Positions 43,774 to 53,924 of a stretch of DNA of 64,000 nucleotides are shown piece by piece. The stretch covers positions 1 through 64,000 of the forward strand of contig WHUX01000184.1 of NCBI GenBank assembly GCA_015179025.1. The letters run 5' to 3'. Each line of letters opens with the position of its first letter. The first letter of the stretch is position 1. The DNA is from Terfezia claveryi (taxonomy: Eukaryota > Ascomycota > Pezizomycetes > Pezizales > Pezizaceae). The notes below the pieces were generated by a model. The model had not been told where the DNA came from, searched no databases, and saw only the letters and a program-made list of their open reading frames with translations. The position numbers were made by a program, and so were the translations under genes.

Positions 43774-44405
43774 TGTAACGACGGCTCTGGGACAAGGCAA
43801 CCAAGGGGTACGCCGGGGCGAGGGCAGGAACGAGGTGAGACACACGTAGGAGCGCTACGTGTGTGACTAGGAAAACTAGGTTTATTACAGACACCTGTCA
43901 CGGATGTCACGGACGATGTCACGGGGGGCAGGATGTTTGGAAAGCCGGGGCTAGGGCAAGACACATGTAGAAACGCTACATGTGTGATCAGGGAAAGGCT
44001 GGGATGGGGGGCAAGGGCAAGAGGCAAGAGAGGCAGAGGGCAAGGGGCATGAGACATATGGAGGCAGTTGCCGTATATGTCGGAGGGGGGCAGCAGTGCT
44101 GCAGAGCTGTTCATGAGACAAGGAGGTGCACAAGGGAGGTGCATAAGCGCTGGGAGAGGCAAGGCCCTATATTGGATATACAAGATGTTGGATGGGGATC
44201 CAATGACAGTACGAGGGACAGGCTCTATATATACATAACCCGGCCAGAGCAATGGGGGAAATAAGCTTCCCTATCTCGGAAGCCAAGCAAGGTAACGATA
44301 ACAATAACCTATCACCTGCGATCACAGGTGATGACAAAGACAACAATGGCAATGACCCGTCACCTGCGATCGCAGGTGATGACAACTGAACACACAGTTG
44401 TTATA
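43774..44405 (-). repeat. 5' LTR of gypsy copy 1
   Basis: Same 632-bp layout as 38040-38671: palindromes at 44361-44384 and (one mismatch) 44309-44332, TATA region at 44222-44233. Over the first 245 bp compared with the other LTR I count 16 differences, all transitions. Confidence 0.9.
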
Positions 44406-44685
44406 CTGCTCTAAGTTTATATCCTGAAGTATGTCTTCTGTATTCTCTATTAATTTTCCACCTAGACTTACATTTATTATAGAATTCCTGCAAGTGCAAG
44501 GGTAAATGCCAAACCCAACAATACAGCTGTATTAAATCCGATTTGCATTGTAGCAGCTGCTGCCACCCATCATATAGCTACCTGAATACTCCTATCGTTC
44601 AAGAAGCATAGTCACAATCTGACTTAGAAGTGGAAGTAGAAGTGGAGGATCATAGTGATATTTTATTACTAAGTACAATTTATAT
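44406..44685 (+). pseudogene. integrase-like transposase, Cys-rich C-terminal part
   Basis: Continues the gene cut at 38039. After ALSLYPEVC.. it encodes CKCKGKCQTQQYSCIKSDLH then CSSCCHPSYSYLN, a dense cysteine cluster (CxCx3Cx6Cx6Cx2CC) resembling CXC-type DNA-binding modules, and an acidic end (DLEVEVEVEDHSD). Stop codons at TAG positions as in the main part. Confidence 0.65.
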
Positions 44686-44689
44686 TCGC

Positions 44690-44815
44690 AAGTATTGGTG
44701 TATTTATTTACTGTTGAGGACAATTCATGTTTCGCAAGCATTGATATATTTTATTTTACTATTGCAGACAATTCATATTTGTCAGTACTGATATATTTTC
44801 ATCTTGCATGTACTC
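44690..44815 (+). repeat. about 65-bp tandem repeat, 2 copies
   Basis: TTTATTTTACTATTGCAGACAATTCA-like unit (shown in part) repeats between the gene end and the right arm. Confidence 0.6.
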
Positions 44816-44939
44816 TCACTAATTTACTATATTTTATAATTACATTCCCAGGGAGACCAACCCATGATCTGGCCTCCGAAGGAATTTCAATTTTGCATTC
44901 CCAGGCAAGTCAATATTTGTGCATAGGCCAGCCCTCCCA

Positions 44940-45605
44940 AGAATCATATGGCTTCCCGTGCAGGCTAGCCCAGTCGTGACTGGGCTAGCCTATTCGTGAA
45001 TCAGCAAAATTCCTAGGTAGACTAGAACATTGCTATGTATATAGTTCATATTATATATAATAGTAAGTAGAGATATTCATACATAATATTGGATAGTAAG
45101 GGGCATATAGTTTCATATAAACAAGATATACATGATAGAGCATTATAAGATAGCTATGAATATGGCAATTGCTTCATCTAGATAAGTTTTTTCAACGGAG
45201 CCTCCTGTAGACCTGCAACAGAATTGCGCTATGCCATATTGGTAAGAAATGGGCCTGAGTGTTGTACTTTCTGCAAGTGCACCTGCATTGCGCACATGCT
45301 AGCAGCTATTTCTAGTAGCTACTACTAACAGGTTGCTGAGAGAAGGAGATCAAACAAATGGGTATTGTAAGTTAGACACATCTAGTCTTATAGAACAAAT
45401 CCTTTACTGATTAGCTAATGGCAAGTACAAAGATTATGAGTTAAATGAGCTTGATATCCAGCATGCAATTTGGCCCTTCCCCAGCTGAATATTCAGCCTG
45501 CAATCTATCCCACTATTCACTCCTTCCTCAGCTGGATATTCCGCCTATAATATATGCAAGATTCACCCCTTTCCCAGCTGGATATTCAGCCTGCGATATC
45601 TCTAG
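44940..45605 (-). repeat. right inverted-repeat arm
   Basis: Inverse of the left arm (30824-31162, 34148-34280, 34735-34800) and uninterrupted, so it provides the empty-site reference for the LINE and MITE insertions. Its outer end has three tandem variants of CAGCTGGATATTCAGCCTGC (45483, 45536, 45578), where the left end has one. Confidence 0.85.
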
Positions 45606-46150
45606 TATTAGGATAGCATTATCCAGCGGGGCAGATAATGGACAGCATTAGCCAGCGGGGGAGGTAATAGACAGCACTAGCCAGCGGAGGAGGTAACGGA
45701 CAGTTTTTTTTATTTTTATTAAAACTAGTTACTACCTATGCAGCCCTATTGGGAGGGCCATGAGGAGCCACCTGAAAACCCGGGTGGATTAAAGGATAAG
45801 ACAAGTTAATCTGCCAGACCCGTGCGATCTAGATACAAATATGAACTTATTGATAAAGGGACTCGTGATAAGTGGACAAAGGAATAACTAATGGATAACT
45901 GATAGGAGGACTGGGACAGAAACTGTGAAATGACAAAACTAATATGACAAGGATGAGACAGAACCAGAAAAATGAGGTAACAGACAGCATTAGCCAGCGG
46001 GGGAGGTAACAGACAGCATTAGCTAGCGGGGGAGGTAATGGATAGCATTATCTAGCATAGGATGTAAGGGATAGCATTAGCTAGCGAGGGAGGTAATGGA
46101 CAGCATTAGCCAGTGGGGGAGGTAATGGACAGCATTAGAGGGACAGCACT
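45606..46150 (+). repeat. 27-30-bp minisatellite, about nine copies, split by a LINE tail
   Basis: Unit GACAGCATTAGCCAGCGGGG + GAGGTAATG (variants) at 45606-45704 and 45971-46145. The array is interrupted by the LINE tail insertion below; GAGGTAACGGACAG on the left and GAGGTAACAGACAG on the right may include its TSD. Confidence 0.85.
45705..45965 (-). mobile_element. LINE 3' tail insertion
   Basis: Minus strand: GGTCTGGCAGATTAACTTGT.., hairpin CCACCCGGGTTTTCAGGTGG, second hairpin GGCCCT/AGGGCT, then TTTTAATAAAAATAAAAAAAA. About 130 bp of non-coding 3' UTR-like DNA precedes it (45840-45965). Confidence 0.75.
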
Positions 46151-46154
46151 ACCT

Positions 46155-46815
46155 CTAGAGATTCCAGTATGGATAATATGTCAGATACTATTGTCCTGCA
46201 GAGGCCTAGTTAATATGGGGTTTTTGTTTTTTATTGAGGTTTTTTTTTTATTGGGGGTTTTTTTTTTTATTAGCGTTTTTTAATTTAATTTTCTCTATAT
46301 TCTCTCATCACATTATATTTTGAGTTATATTTTATTAATTTATTTTCTTGTGTTTTCGCATTCTATGTCTTTTTGTTTTTATTTTTAAATTTTTATTTTA
46401 TTGAATTTTTGTTTCTTTGCTGGTGTAGTGATAATTTCACTTCCTTTGTTTATGTATGCAATGTGGACGGTGGTGATTATTTTGTATGCAACGTACATTA
46501 AGCATTTCGTGAGACCGGTGCATGCGAGGAGATTGGTGGTGAGGGCGGTCGTTAGTGCCATTTGGTCTCTAGGTCGACCCTACTGCCCCATTGGCCAATG
46601 GGTCGGTATATTTGCCAATGTAGCACCTTGGCCTTTGGGTCAGAACATTGCTGTTTTGGGAAAAGGTGACTGGTGTGGCTGGGCAGGAGTAGTGGCTGTT
46701 GCCGACTGTGGACTGTGGATGAGGTGGCTGGTTCCTGGCGATCAAGCTTTCCCGGATTAGTCCCTTCCTACGAAGGGCTTGTGCCAACCAGACTAGTCGG
46801 GGTGTAGTCTGGCTA
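46155..46815. other. T-rich tract and unassigned DNA
   Basis: 46210-46420 is very T-rich on the plus strand. 46401-46760 is open for 119 codons but compositionally driven (hydrophobic start from the T-tract) and not supported as a gene. 46778-46796 carries TTGTGCCAACCAGACTAGT, the motif found at the two small genes downstream. Confidence 0.4.
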
Positions 46816-47040
46816 TTTTTTTTGTTTTTTAAATACTTAGTACTCCTATGCAGCCCCGTTAGGGGGCCTATGAGGAGCCACACGGAAACCCGGTGGATTC
46901 AAGGGTGAGGCAAGTTAATCTGCCAGACCCACGCGAGATAAATACACATAACGAACCCGAAATGAGGCCCCATGCTGTCACATACGGACTAGCCGATGAC
47001 CCGGAGGCCTGACTGAGCCTGGCTAGCACTGGCCTCTCGT
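46815..47040 (-). mobile_element. LINE 3' UTR copy
   Basis: Minus strand from about 47040: CAGGCTCAGTCAGGCCTCCG, GACAGCATGGGGCCTCATTT, GGTCTGGCAGATTAACTTGC, both hairpins and a TTTAAAAAACAAAAAAAA tail at 46815. It carries the longer 3' UTR also seen at 10325-10543 and 33950-34147. Confidence 0.8.
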
Positions 47041-47044
47041 AGAA

Positions 47045-48350
47045 AGTCGGGGTGACTGTAGTCGCTGTTGGCTGTGATGGTGTGGGAGTTACCTGTGATG
47101 TGAACCCGGTGACTGATTGGCTGAGAGCCAGGTATGTAGTCCAGGTATGGGAGTTAATTTTCACCGTATTGGGCAGCGCGTGGTTGCTGGTTGTGCTCTG
47201 AATGTTGTGGACCAATGCCCGTGAGGGAACGATTTGGGTGAGAGCGAGGAGGAAGAAGAACGAGGAAGAGGGGAAAAAGCTTCAATCGAGGGGGAAAGGG
47301 TCGCGGTACTTGTTCCCGAGGTTCGAGTAGATATTCCTGTTGTGGGCGGCGAGGCCTTTCTCGTGTTGCCGTCCGTTTGTCTGTAATTTCTCTGGGTGTT
47401 GAGATATACCAAGTGGGCTCGTCCTGCACGTTGTTGTTGCTGAGCGCTTTATAAGAGATTGAAGAGAATAAGCCTAGAGGTGGAATTTGTAGGCACCATG
47501 AGATACATTCTTTTGCCATAATATGTAATTCAAAGACAAGTACTACCTATTTATCAGCATAAAACAAATGTTCCTTTTTAATTTCCACATTTGAACGTAA
47601 TGTAGTAATTTTATCTAGCTGTTACGCTGAGACCCAATATATGCATATGCTTCCCTCCTATGCTCCATCCCATTATACGGCAATTAGAGCACACTCTAAG
47701 ATATTCCATACATTACTACTCACAAATTTTCTCCCCATTCCTCTGCACTCAGATCTACTTTGCCAGTTATTTTGTCTCCAGTTTTGGTTGATAATTCACT
47801 TGATTGCTTCTAGAGGTATACCTCATGGCAGCTTGGCAATTGGACGCAGTGGGTGGGGATACCAGATCTACCGTGGATAGGACTTTAAAAACCATGGGAC
47901 GAAGCTAATCGGAATTGCATTGGGAAGGGTATTTGTTAGGTTTATCTATAGTCAGGACCTATTTTGTGGAGATGGACCGTGAGTTTAGTTTCAGATAGAG
48001 CAGACTGTGCACACACTGCTGGTTCCTCGCATACCATTTGATAGCGGGTTTAGTTGTCACATGAACAGAGTGTGGAGCTCAACTAGAAAAATGGTTTCAT
48101 AATAGGAGAGACAAAAATATTGATGAAGGAAATTGCAGCTGGACACAAGTGGCAAACCAACCAACCCCGACTGGTTGGCTATATCCTCAGTACGAAACTT
48201 TCCGTTGGCATCGTGCCGAGACAGGTAGTGTTATGGGAGCTCGGGCCGCTGATGAAACTATCATTCATGCAACACGCAAGGTCAAAGTTAACAATCCACT
48301 TGTTTGATGCATGATAAAAACAAATATTGACAGGTTATGCTCACCAACCT
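47045..48350. other. intergenic interval, no firm gene
   Basis: 47154-47519 is open on the minus strand (121 codons, Arg/Pro-rich, MAKECISWCLQIPPLGLFSS start), but an overlapping frame is also open, suggesting composition rather than coding. Nothing else recognised. Confidence 0.35.
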
Positions 48351-48358
48351 ACCCTCAT

Positions 48359-48658
48359 TTAGTTGCTCTGGGTCACGCCCAATAGTTTACTTAGATAGCT
48401 GTCTACCTGGCCATAAACCATAGCTTTAACCTCCTCTAGAGTCATGCCTTGAATCGTTTCAAATTCGTTCATGTCTGTGATGCCTTGGGCCTCCCATCCC
48501 GCAACAATGTCGGTGCCCAAGCGAAAAAGTATCTCGACGCCCAGCCCGCACCCCATCATGTTGCACCAGTAGTGCTTGTTGTCGTCCTTGTTGAAGGTTA
48601 TTATCTCCCAGGCTGTCAGACTTACAAAGAACTGGTGCTTCAGCTGTTGGGTAGCCAT
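48359..48658 (-). CDS. small uncharacterised protein, 99 aa
   Basis: Uninterrupted ORF from ATG at 48658: MATQQLKHQFFVSLTAWEI, then NKDDNKHYWCNMMGCGLGVE, EAQGITDMNEFETIQG and a C-terminal helix (LEEVKAMVYGQVDSYLSKLL). Soluble, slightly acidic, two Cys. No family recognised. Support for a real gene: a TATA-like box (48861-48867, minus) and the GGAGGGTGTTGTGCCAACCA motif about 170-200 bp upstream, an arrangement shared with the gene at 50638. No intron needed. It could still be a fortuitous ORF. Confidence 0.45.
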   Translation of the reverse strand: MATQQLKHQFFVSLTAWEIITFNKDDNKHYWCNMMGCGLGVEILFRLGTDIVAGWEAQGITDMNEFETIQGMTLEEVKAMVYGQVDSYLSKLLGVTQSN

Positions 48659-48830
48659 CGTTGGTGTTTTTGTGTTCGTTGTGTTTGCTTTTGTTTGTTA
48701 AGGAAGGGTGGTGGAGATGGTATGGATCCAAGATGGGAACACAGACAAGTAGGTGTTATATACTTGTATCTGTGGCCCCGTCTCGGCATTTAAGCCCACC
48801 ACCCAAAACGCATCCTCGGTCAATACAAAT

Positions 48831-48868
48831 GTTAGTCTGGTTGGCACAACACCCTCCACAATATAAAG
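48831..48868 (-). promoter_or_regulatory. shared promoter-proximal motif, upstream of the 99-aa gene
   Basis: Minus strand: TTTATAT, a few bases, then GGAGGGTGTTGTGCCAACCA GACTAAC. The same 25-26-bp string with one mismatch lies at 50819-50843 next to another TATA sequence, and a shorter version is at 46778-46796. Confidence 0.45.
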
Positions 48869-48884
48869 AAACAGCCGGTGCCTC

Positions 48885-48961
48885 CTGCCGCAGGCATGTA
48901 GTAGGCGTGGTATGGCTAGGTATGGGCGGAATGGCATGTGACATGCACGGCATTCTAACAG
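48885..48961 (-). repeat. copia-family LTR 5' fragment
   Basis: Minus strand starts TGTTAGAATGCCGTGCATGT and includes ATTCCGCCCATACCTAGC, as in the LTRs at 9145 and 25372. Similarity fades beyond about 48885, so only the first 70-80 bp are recognisable. It borders LINE sequence directly. Confidence 0.65.
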
Positions 48962-50095
48962 CTGCGAAACTGGAGCCGATGCGGAGGCTGGAGTACCAGG
49001 CTTTGCGGAAAATCAGAGGAGCTTATCAGCAGCCATGAAAGGCTTGGTTGGATCACTGATGTGGAGCCCCTGCAGGATAACTTCGATGATCTTTCGAGGT
49101 CGTGGGTAGCACGCGCTCTCTGCACCGGTGACCCGGAGACATCGCTAAGGCCCCGGCTCCTGCGTATGCAACATTGTCTGACGGCTCCTCCCCCTTTTGC
49201 TAACGTGATAATCCCATCTCAGAGGCCTTCTATTTAACTTCACTGAATCCTCATGAACTTTCATTCGGTGACAGGGAGGACGAGACCCTTCCCCTTGATT
49301 ACAGAGGCCGTTATAGAGACAAGCTCCGAGGGGTCACAATACCAGGAGTATTGTGCAGCGTAATAGAGTCGATCTTGGAGGAAGGGTCGAGAGCATGTTT
49401 CACCGACGGCACGGGAAGGCAGGGGATAGTGGTCAGCGAAGCATATAGCATCGACTGGAAGGGCGGTTTGGACGCAACATACGGCAGCTTTCTGGGTACC
49501 GTAATATGGCCACAGTTGCTTAAAGCTATGACCCTGTTGTCAACACGGAGACTCCGGAGGTGATACACAATCCTATCAGATTCCCAGGCTGCGGTCCAAA
49601 CAATGTAAGGGCCACCCCTAGGGCAGGCGTCGAGGTGGAGATCAAGAGGCTTCTCGTGAATTTCGTAGATTCCAAGGACGTGAGGATCTCCTGGGTTAGA
49701 GGCCATGTTGCCATACAGGGCAATGAGAACGCGGACCAGAGGGTGTCCTTCGAGTCGTGCCTGGGAGAGTTCATAGTCACAGGACGTACGACAACGCAAG
49801 GGGGCGTACGCGCCGCCTCCAAAACCGTCCGGAAGAAAGCCAGGACCAGGGCAGGGTTCTGGGTAAGAAGATGCGAATGGGGAGGACAGGCGCTCTCAGC
49901 TTACACTTGGATGCGGACAGAACGAGGTCCCAGCAAGGCTGGCTGCACAGATCGGCCAAGCGGAGTCCACACCCATTGGAGAATGGACAGCACATCACCT
50001 TCAATTGCCCACGGTTCAGACGCATCAGAACCAGTCTCCTGGGGGACAAGCGCAGCTGAGAAGTAAAAGTAAGAAGTATTGAAAAAAAAGATTTA
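48962..50095 (+). pseudogene. Tad1-like LINE fragment: RT C-terminus, RNase H, A-rich end
   Basis: Opens with KLEPMRRLEYQALRKIRGAY (RT thumb/connection). RNase H follows: RACFTDGTGRQGIVVSEAY (first Asp), then in shifted frames ISWVRGHVAIQGNENAD (last Asp). The tail QALSAYTWMRTERGPSKAG and a damaged Cys/His cluster follow. Most of the 3' UTR is deleted; it ends GAAGTATTGAAAAAAAAG near 50090, matching the AAGTATTxAAA ends of the other LINE tails. Confidence 0.8.
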
Positions 50096-50104
50096 AAAAA
50101 GCAA

Positions 50105-50638
50105 TTAAGTTGTCTCGTCTAGGACGTACATTGGCATGGAGCGGCGTCGCCCGCCTCGGACTGTCACCCACGCCACCAATTCACTTTCCACTGGTACATT
50201 TTCGATTCTTATAACATGGGGGGCATTATTACAACTTACGTTGAAACCGTTGCAATAACAAATGCCCTTGCGAATTGGGGACAGGTCCACCCACTCTAAT
50301 AGCATTACAGCCGGCTCTCGTCTGTCCCCCGGACCTTGTGCCTTCCAATGTTTCTCCAGCTCCACCCCGAGATGCCCGATCAACTCTGGCCTCTGAGGTG
50401 ATACCTCAGTGCGTAGGTGTGGTTGATGTTTGGCAAAACATAATGCACAGACGACTTGATATATCAGCTTCCACCTTATAATGGTATGGTGCTTGTGTTG
50501 GGACTCCTCTCGCAGGAATCTTAATATATTCTGCCGTGATCCCGGACTGCCCCCATACACGAGACCGTAAATAACGTGTCTTGCTACCTCGGCTGGCCAC
50601 TCGAGACGAGAGGTCCGTTCTTGGCAGTCTGCACACAT
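50105..50638 (-). CDS. uncharacterised 177-aa protein
   Basis: In-frame ATG at 50638 (MCADCQERTSRLEWPAEVAR). The frame is open further upstream but without an ATG before the promoter motif at 50819-50867, so this start gives a 5' leader of roughly 180-200 nt, like the 99-aa gene. If translation starts earlier from an upstream exon, a CIHCQIPMCADC double CxxC motif would be included, suggesting zinc binding. Other features: VYGGSPGSRQNILRFLREES, a Cys patch (YQVVCALCFAKHQPH; CYCNGFNVSC) and a basic end (VRGGRRRSMPMYV). No family recognised; the Cys/His pairs suggest a small metal-binding protein. Confidence 0.45.
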   Translation of the reverse strand: MCADCQERTSRLEWPAEVARHVIYGLVYGGSPGSRQNILRFLREESQHKHHTIIRWKLIYQVVCALCFAKHQPHLRTEVSPQRPELIGHLGVELEKHWKAQGPGDRREPAVMLLEWVDLSPIRKGICYCNGFNVSCNNAPHVIRIENVPVESELVAWVTVRGGRRRSMPMYVLDETT

Positions 50639-50818
50639 AGGGATTTGGCAGTGGATGCAGACCTTCCGGTTTCTTGTGTGAACTAATTGACAGGTAAAAG
50701 AGACAGAGGACACAGAAACAACTGCTGCGAAAGGTGCTATACAAAAGGGTAGGAGGAGCTGGTGGGGTTGGAATCTTTTGAATCGGTTGGAATGTGGTGC
50801 CGAGACTAGATGGAATGC

Positions 50819-50867
50819 TAGTCTGGTTGGCACAACACCCTCCTTTGGAGGGTCTAGTATATAACAT
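50819..50867 (-). promoter_or_regulatory. shared promoter-proximal motif, upstream of the 177-aa gene
   Basis: Minus strand: GTTATATACTA (TATA), a perfect dyad ACCCTCC-AAA-GGAGGGT, then TGTTGTGCCAACCAGACTAG. Compare 48831-48868. Confidence 0.45.
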
Positions 50868-50926
50868 TTATTTTTTGTATGTAGGCCAGTTTATGGCTGG
50901 CCGCTTGGCGAAACTGCACCAAACGT

Positions 50927-51037
50927 AAACAAAGTACCAAGCAACTACAAGTCAAATACAATGGATAAATCAAGTGAAGATGTAAACAAAGTACCAAGCA
51001 ACCACAAGTCAAATACAATGGATAAATCAAGTGAAGG
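50927..51037 (+). repeat. 57-bp direct duplication, two copies
   Basis: GTAAACAAAGTACCAAGCAA.. through ..GATAAATCAAGTGAAG occurs twice in tandem. The unit encodes 19 residues (MDKSSEDVNKVPSNHKSNT) in frame at the start of the DUF6589 gene. Confidence 0.9.
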
Positions 51038-53551
51038 CAAAAAACGAAAGCGAGAGAGCAAGGCGAAGTTCGACAATAATGGCAGTCGAATTGAGACTAG
51101 AGGTCGACCAAAGAAGATAAGTATTTTACATACAGTGCCTCATTAGAAGACACTTCAAGCACAATAGGAGGCTGCGCCTAAGCTACAAGCTATACAACAT
51201 TTGATTCAAGAAGGATTTGGGAGTCTGAGAGATTTTCTTCAAGCTTGGTTTAATAATCCGGTAATGAAGTCTCAAAGAGATAATTTTATATTAGCAGGAG
51301 CTCGAGAAATGATGGAGTTGTGGTTATCAGATGTTCTGGGAATAGAAAGTCCTGCGAGTTTAGAAGACCTTATAAGAACACAAGCAGAAAATAATGTCGA
51401 CTGAGAGATTGAAGAACTCGCATGAGAACAAAGCTCAATTATGCGATATGTAAGAGGTTATACCCTAGCAAATAGGAGGATCATGGCAGGCCTTGAAGAA
51501 ATGGAGATATACGTTCGAGGGAAGGCACCTATCTTCTGGGGATTATGTGAGAAGGTGGTACTTGGGAATGTTTCCAAAGGGAAAACATCGATAGTGGTTC
51601 TAAGCTCAATCTTGAGCTTGGTCAATAATCGTAATCAAAAGGTCAATGCATATCAAACCTTGGTGGGTGCATTCCTATATGCGAACCATATTTAAAAGGC
51701 CAGGTTGGAAGTATTGTACGAATTGGGGATTTGCTGTTCTTACACTCATTTGAATCATTGCTTTAAATAAATGTCAGATATTGTACAGTCTGATATAGGC
51801 AAAATGGCTTCTAAAAGAGCTATGAAATTAACATTAGACAATGTTAACCAGATGGTTAAAGTCAGGGATAGAAGCAGCACCAGACAATCCCTGATGGATA
51901 ATAGTACCCGGAGTTTTGTATGTCCGGTGAGAGGACTGAGATTAGGGGTTCGATTCTTACCTAAAGAGTGGAAGACAATAGGTGGAAGAATAAGATTGCA
52001 ATACAGCGATTTGGGGCCTGAAGACAAGGCATTAGATTACATGAGTGCCTTTAGGAAATTTGTGCTCTATAGCCTTCTGGAGGGGGAATTAGGAAAGAAT
52101 AAGCTTCCAGGTGGGAAGGTGTATGAGATGCTAATGGTAGAGGTGGTTGATTCGTCCAAAGAGTTTATATTTCATTTAGGTCTATTACGTTCGGAACAAG
52201 CTTCCGTACAGGGAAACTTGGATAGAATTAATAATGGATTGTCAGAGCTGGGTTATTCGAAGCAGGATCTATGCAGTAGATTGTTTTTAGTAGGTGGGGA
52301 TCAGGTATGTTGGTTTTATGGGACTGTATAGGGGCAGGATCAAGCTAACAGATGATTTGGGGTCAGGTATTGGAAGAACGTCTAAGAACAATATAAAAAT
52401 TGAGGGAAAGTGATGTACTTGGGGAGAATTTTAGTGGAGTAATGGCTTTACTTGGGCCATTACATACGAGGATGAATTATAAGCATTGTATGCTTAAAGG
52501 TCATTTGGGATCAAAAGATGGGTCTTTGGCTGGGAGTCTCTTCAGTTTCAACAAGATATTAAGGAGGCAGTATATTGATGAGGGAGCAGGGAATTATTAG
52601 AATTGCATTGATTTCATGAAAGATTCCCTGGATGCCGTATTGCGAGAATTGTTGGTAACAAAGGCTTGTTATGAGAACTGGGAGCAGTTGAGAGTATGTG
52701 TGAAGAGTAATGAGTGCAACTGGGAAGCTTTAATTGAAGAGGTAGATAGTTTGCTAGAGTACTACTATATTCCCTTAGCAAGAGCAAAAAAGGATGAGGA
52801 ATATGATAGGGTATTTGAAAATATATTGCTTTTCACTAGGCAAGAGTTGGAATTCCAGGCTTACTATAAAGCCACAAGGTTAGGAGATGTGGGGGCAATG
52901 GAATATCTATTACAATTCTTGGGACCTCAATTTCTGGGTTCAAATCATTCAAAATATGCCAATGCTCTCATGGAAATTAGAGTTGGGATGGCAGCGGAAT
53001 GGTCAGAGGAACTGAAGGAAGTGGTTCGAGCGAATTGGGTAATAAATCCATGGGGAAAAAGGGGGAAGTTCTTAGGACTTGATGAGTTCATGAAAGAGCT
53101 GATAAGGGCATATAAACAGCAATACAACCCAGAAGCTTTAGAGAACCTAGATGAGTATATGAGAAAGGTCATTGCTCATTATATTGTTTACTTCATGCAG
53201 GTCAAGGAGGACATGAGGCATGCAATTGGGCTAAGGCAACATAGTGGGAATCATGTAAAATCAGATCGATCACCAGATGTGAGGGCCCTATTGGATGACT
53301 TATTAGATAAAAAATGGTTGATAGAAGTTAAAGGGAGAGGGAAGCCTGATGAAGGAGAAGGCTTTGTGGGACATCCGGAGGTGCGAGATATGATGGAAGC
53401 CAGTCTTGTCAAGATGATGGATGGGCAATGGTGGGGATCTTTTCTGGCGAGGTCCCTAGGGTGCATATGTATAATGAAAATAGATGAAATGTTACTAGGA
53501 ATAAGTGAGCAGGATATCATGGAGGTTGATCTTAGAGATATGGAGGAATAA
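50961..53551 (+). pseudogene. DUF6589-family protein (several stops and one frameshift)
   Basis: N-terminal: basic, low-complexity MDKSSEGKKRKRESKAKF, then an AT-hook-like RGRPKK and HLIQEGFGSLRDFLQAW. Middle: GDQVCWFYGTV (52290) and GPLHTRMNYKHCMLKGHLGS (52455). The C-terminal half is the cleanest (52616-53551): LLFTRQELEFQAYYKATRLG, DVGAMEYLLQFLGPQFLG, SKYANALMEIRVGMAAEW and RANWVINPWGKRGKFLGLD, the signature core of fungal DUF6589 proteins. Function of the family is unknown; members are numerous in fungal genomes and repeat-like. Stops at 51144, 51402, 51424, 51693 and 52328 are consistent with CGA to TGA or CAA to TAA changes, and there is a frameshift at about 52370. Tail-to-tail with the helicase gene at 53925. 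Confidence 0.7.
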
Positions 53552-53924
53552 GTGCCTGGTACTATTATTATATACATTGAAGTAGCTATATGAAAATGTA
53601 GGCAATCATGCAATCAAATAAATATCACTAAGTAGATGATGTAGTCCTTAATACTGTAGTTCTATTAGAAGCCCTAATAGTTACAGGACTAAATTCATAT
53701 CCTGGAGCTTGAATGGTTTGCCATCGGGGTATAGCTAGAATAGCTGATTGTAATGGCTGGTTGGACTATTCAGTGAGTTCAGTAACTTCGGTAACGGTAT
53801 TCCTGTGTAAAGGAGCTGTAGCTGTCTGGCTTGTTCTTCTTGAAGTTGAGAGAGTTATTTGTGGAGGTATATTTTCCTTATCTCTGGAAAAGCTTGGATT
53901 TTGAGAAGATATAGACCTCTCATA
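53552..53924. other. short convergent spacer between DUF6589 and helicase genes
   Basis: About 370 bp with no recognisable gene. AT-rich, presumably the 3' ends of both transcripts. Confidence 0.5.

Larger units (their letters stand above)
38040..44405 (-). mobile_element. complete chromodomain gypsy retrotransposon (copy 1), 6366 bp
   Basis: Two 632-bp LTRs (38040-38671 and 43774-44405) flank Gag, protease, RT, RNase H, integrase and chromodomain on the minus strand. TSD CTACT (38035-38039) against CTGCT (44406-44410), one transition apart. Excising element and one TSD rejoins the host transposase frame (HYT-ALSLYPEVC). A polypurine tract AAAGGGGGGATAG precedes the 3' LTR. Coding is interrupted by stops, almost all at Gln or Trp codons. 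Confidence 0.9.
30824..45605 (+). mobile_element. large DNA transposon with long inverted-repeat arms and integrase-like transposase
   Basis: The left arm starts GCAGGCTGAATATCCAGCTG at 30824 and reappears inverted at the right end (45475-45605). After removing later insertions (LINE 31163-34147, MITE about 34280-34728, gypsy 38040-44405) the arms pair over roughly 550 bp; across 31086-31163 the match to 45145-45225 shows a single difference. The core is then about 5 kb and carries one plus-strand gene, an integrase-type transposase with two introns. The exact termini and TSD are not resolved. Confidence 0.7.

Noticed and set aside
30824..45605. Giant Starship- or Polinton-like element spanning the whole inverted repeat
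   Set aside because: After subtracting the LINE, MITE and gypsy insertions only about 5 kb and one gene remain; no tyrosine recombinase, PolB or capsid genes are present.
46401..46760. 119-codon ORF with a hydrophobic N-terminus
   Set aside because: The hydrophobic start comes from a T-rich tract and there is no motif or conservation signal.
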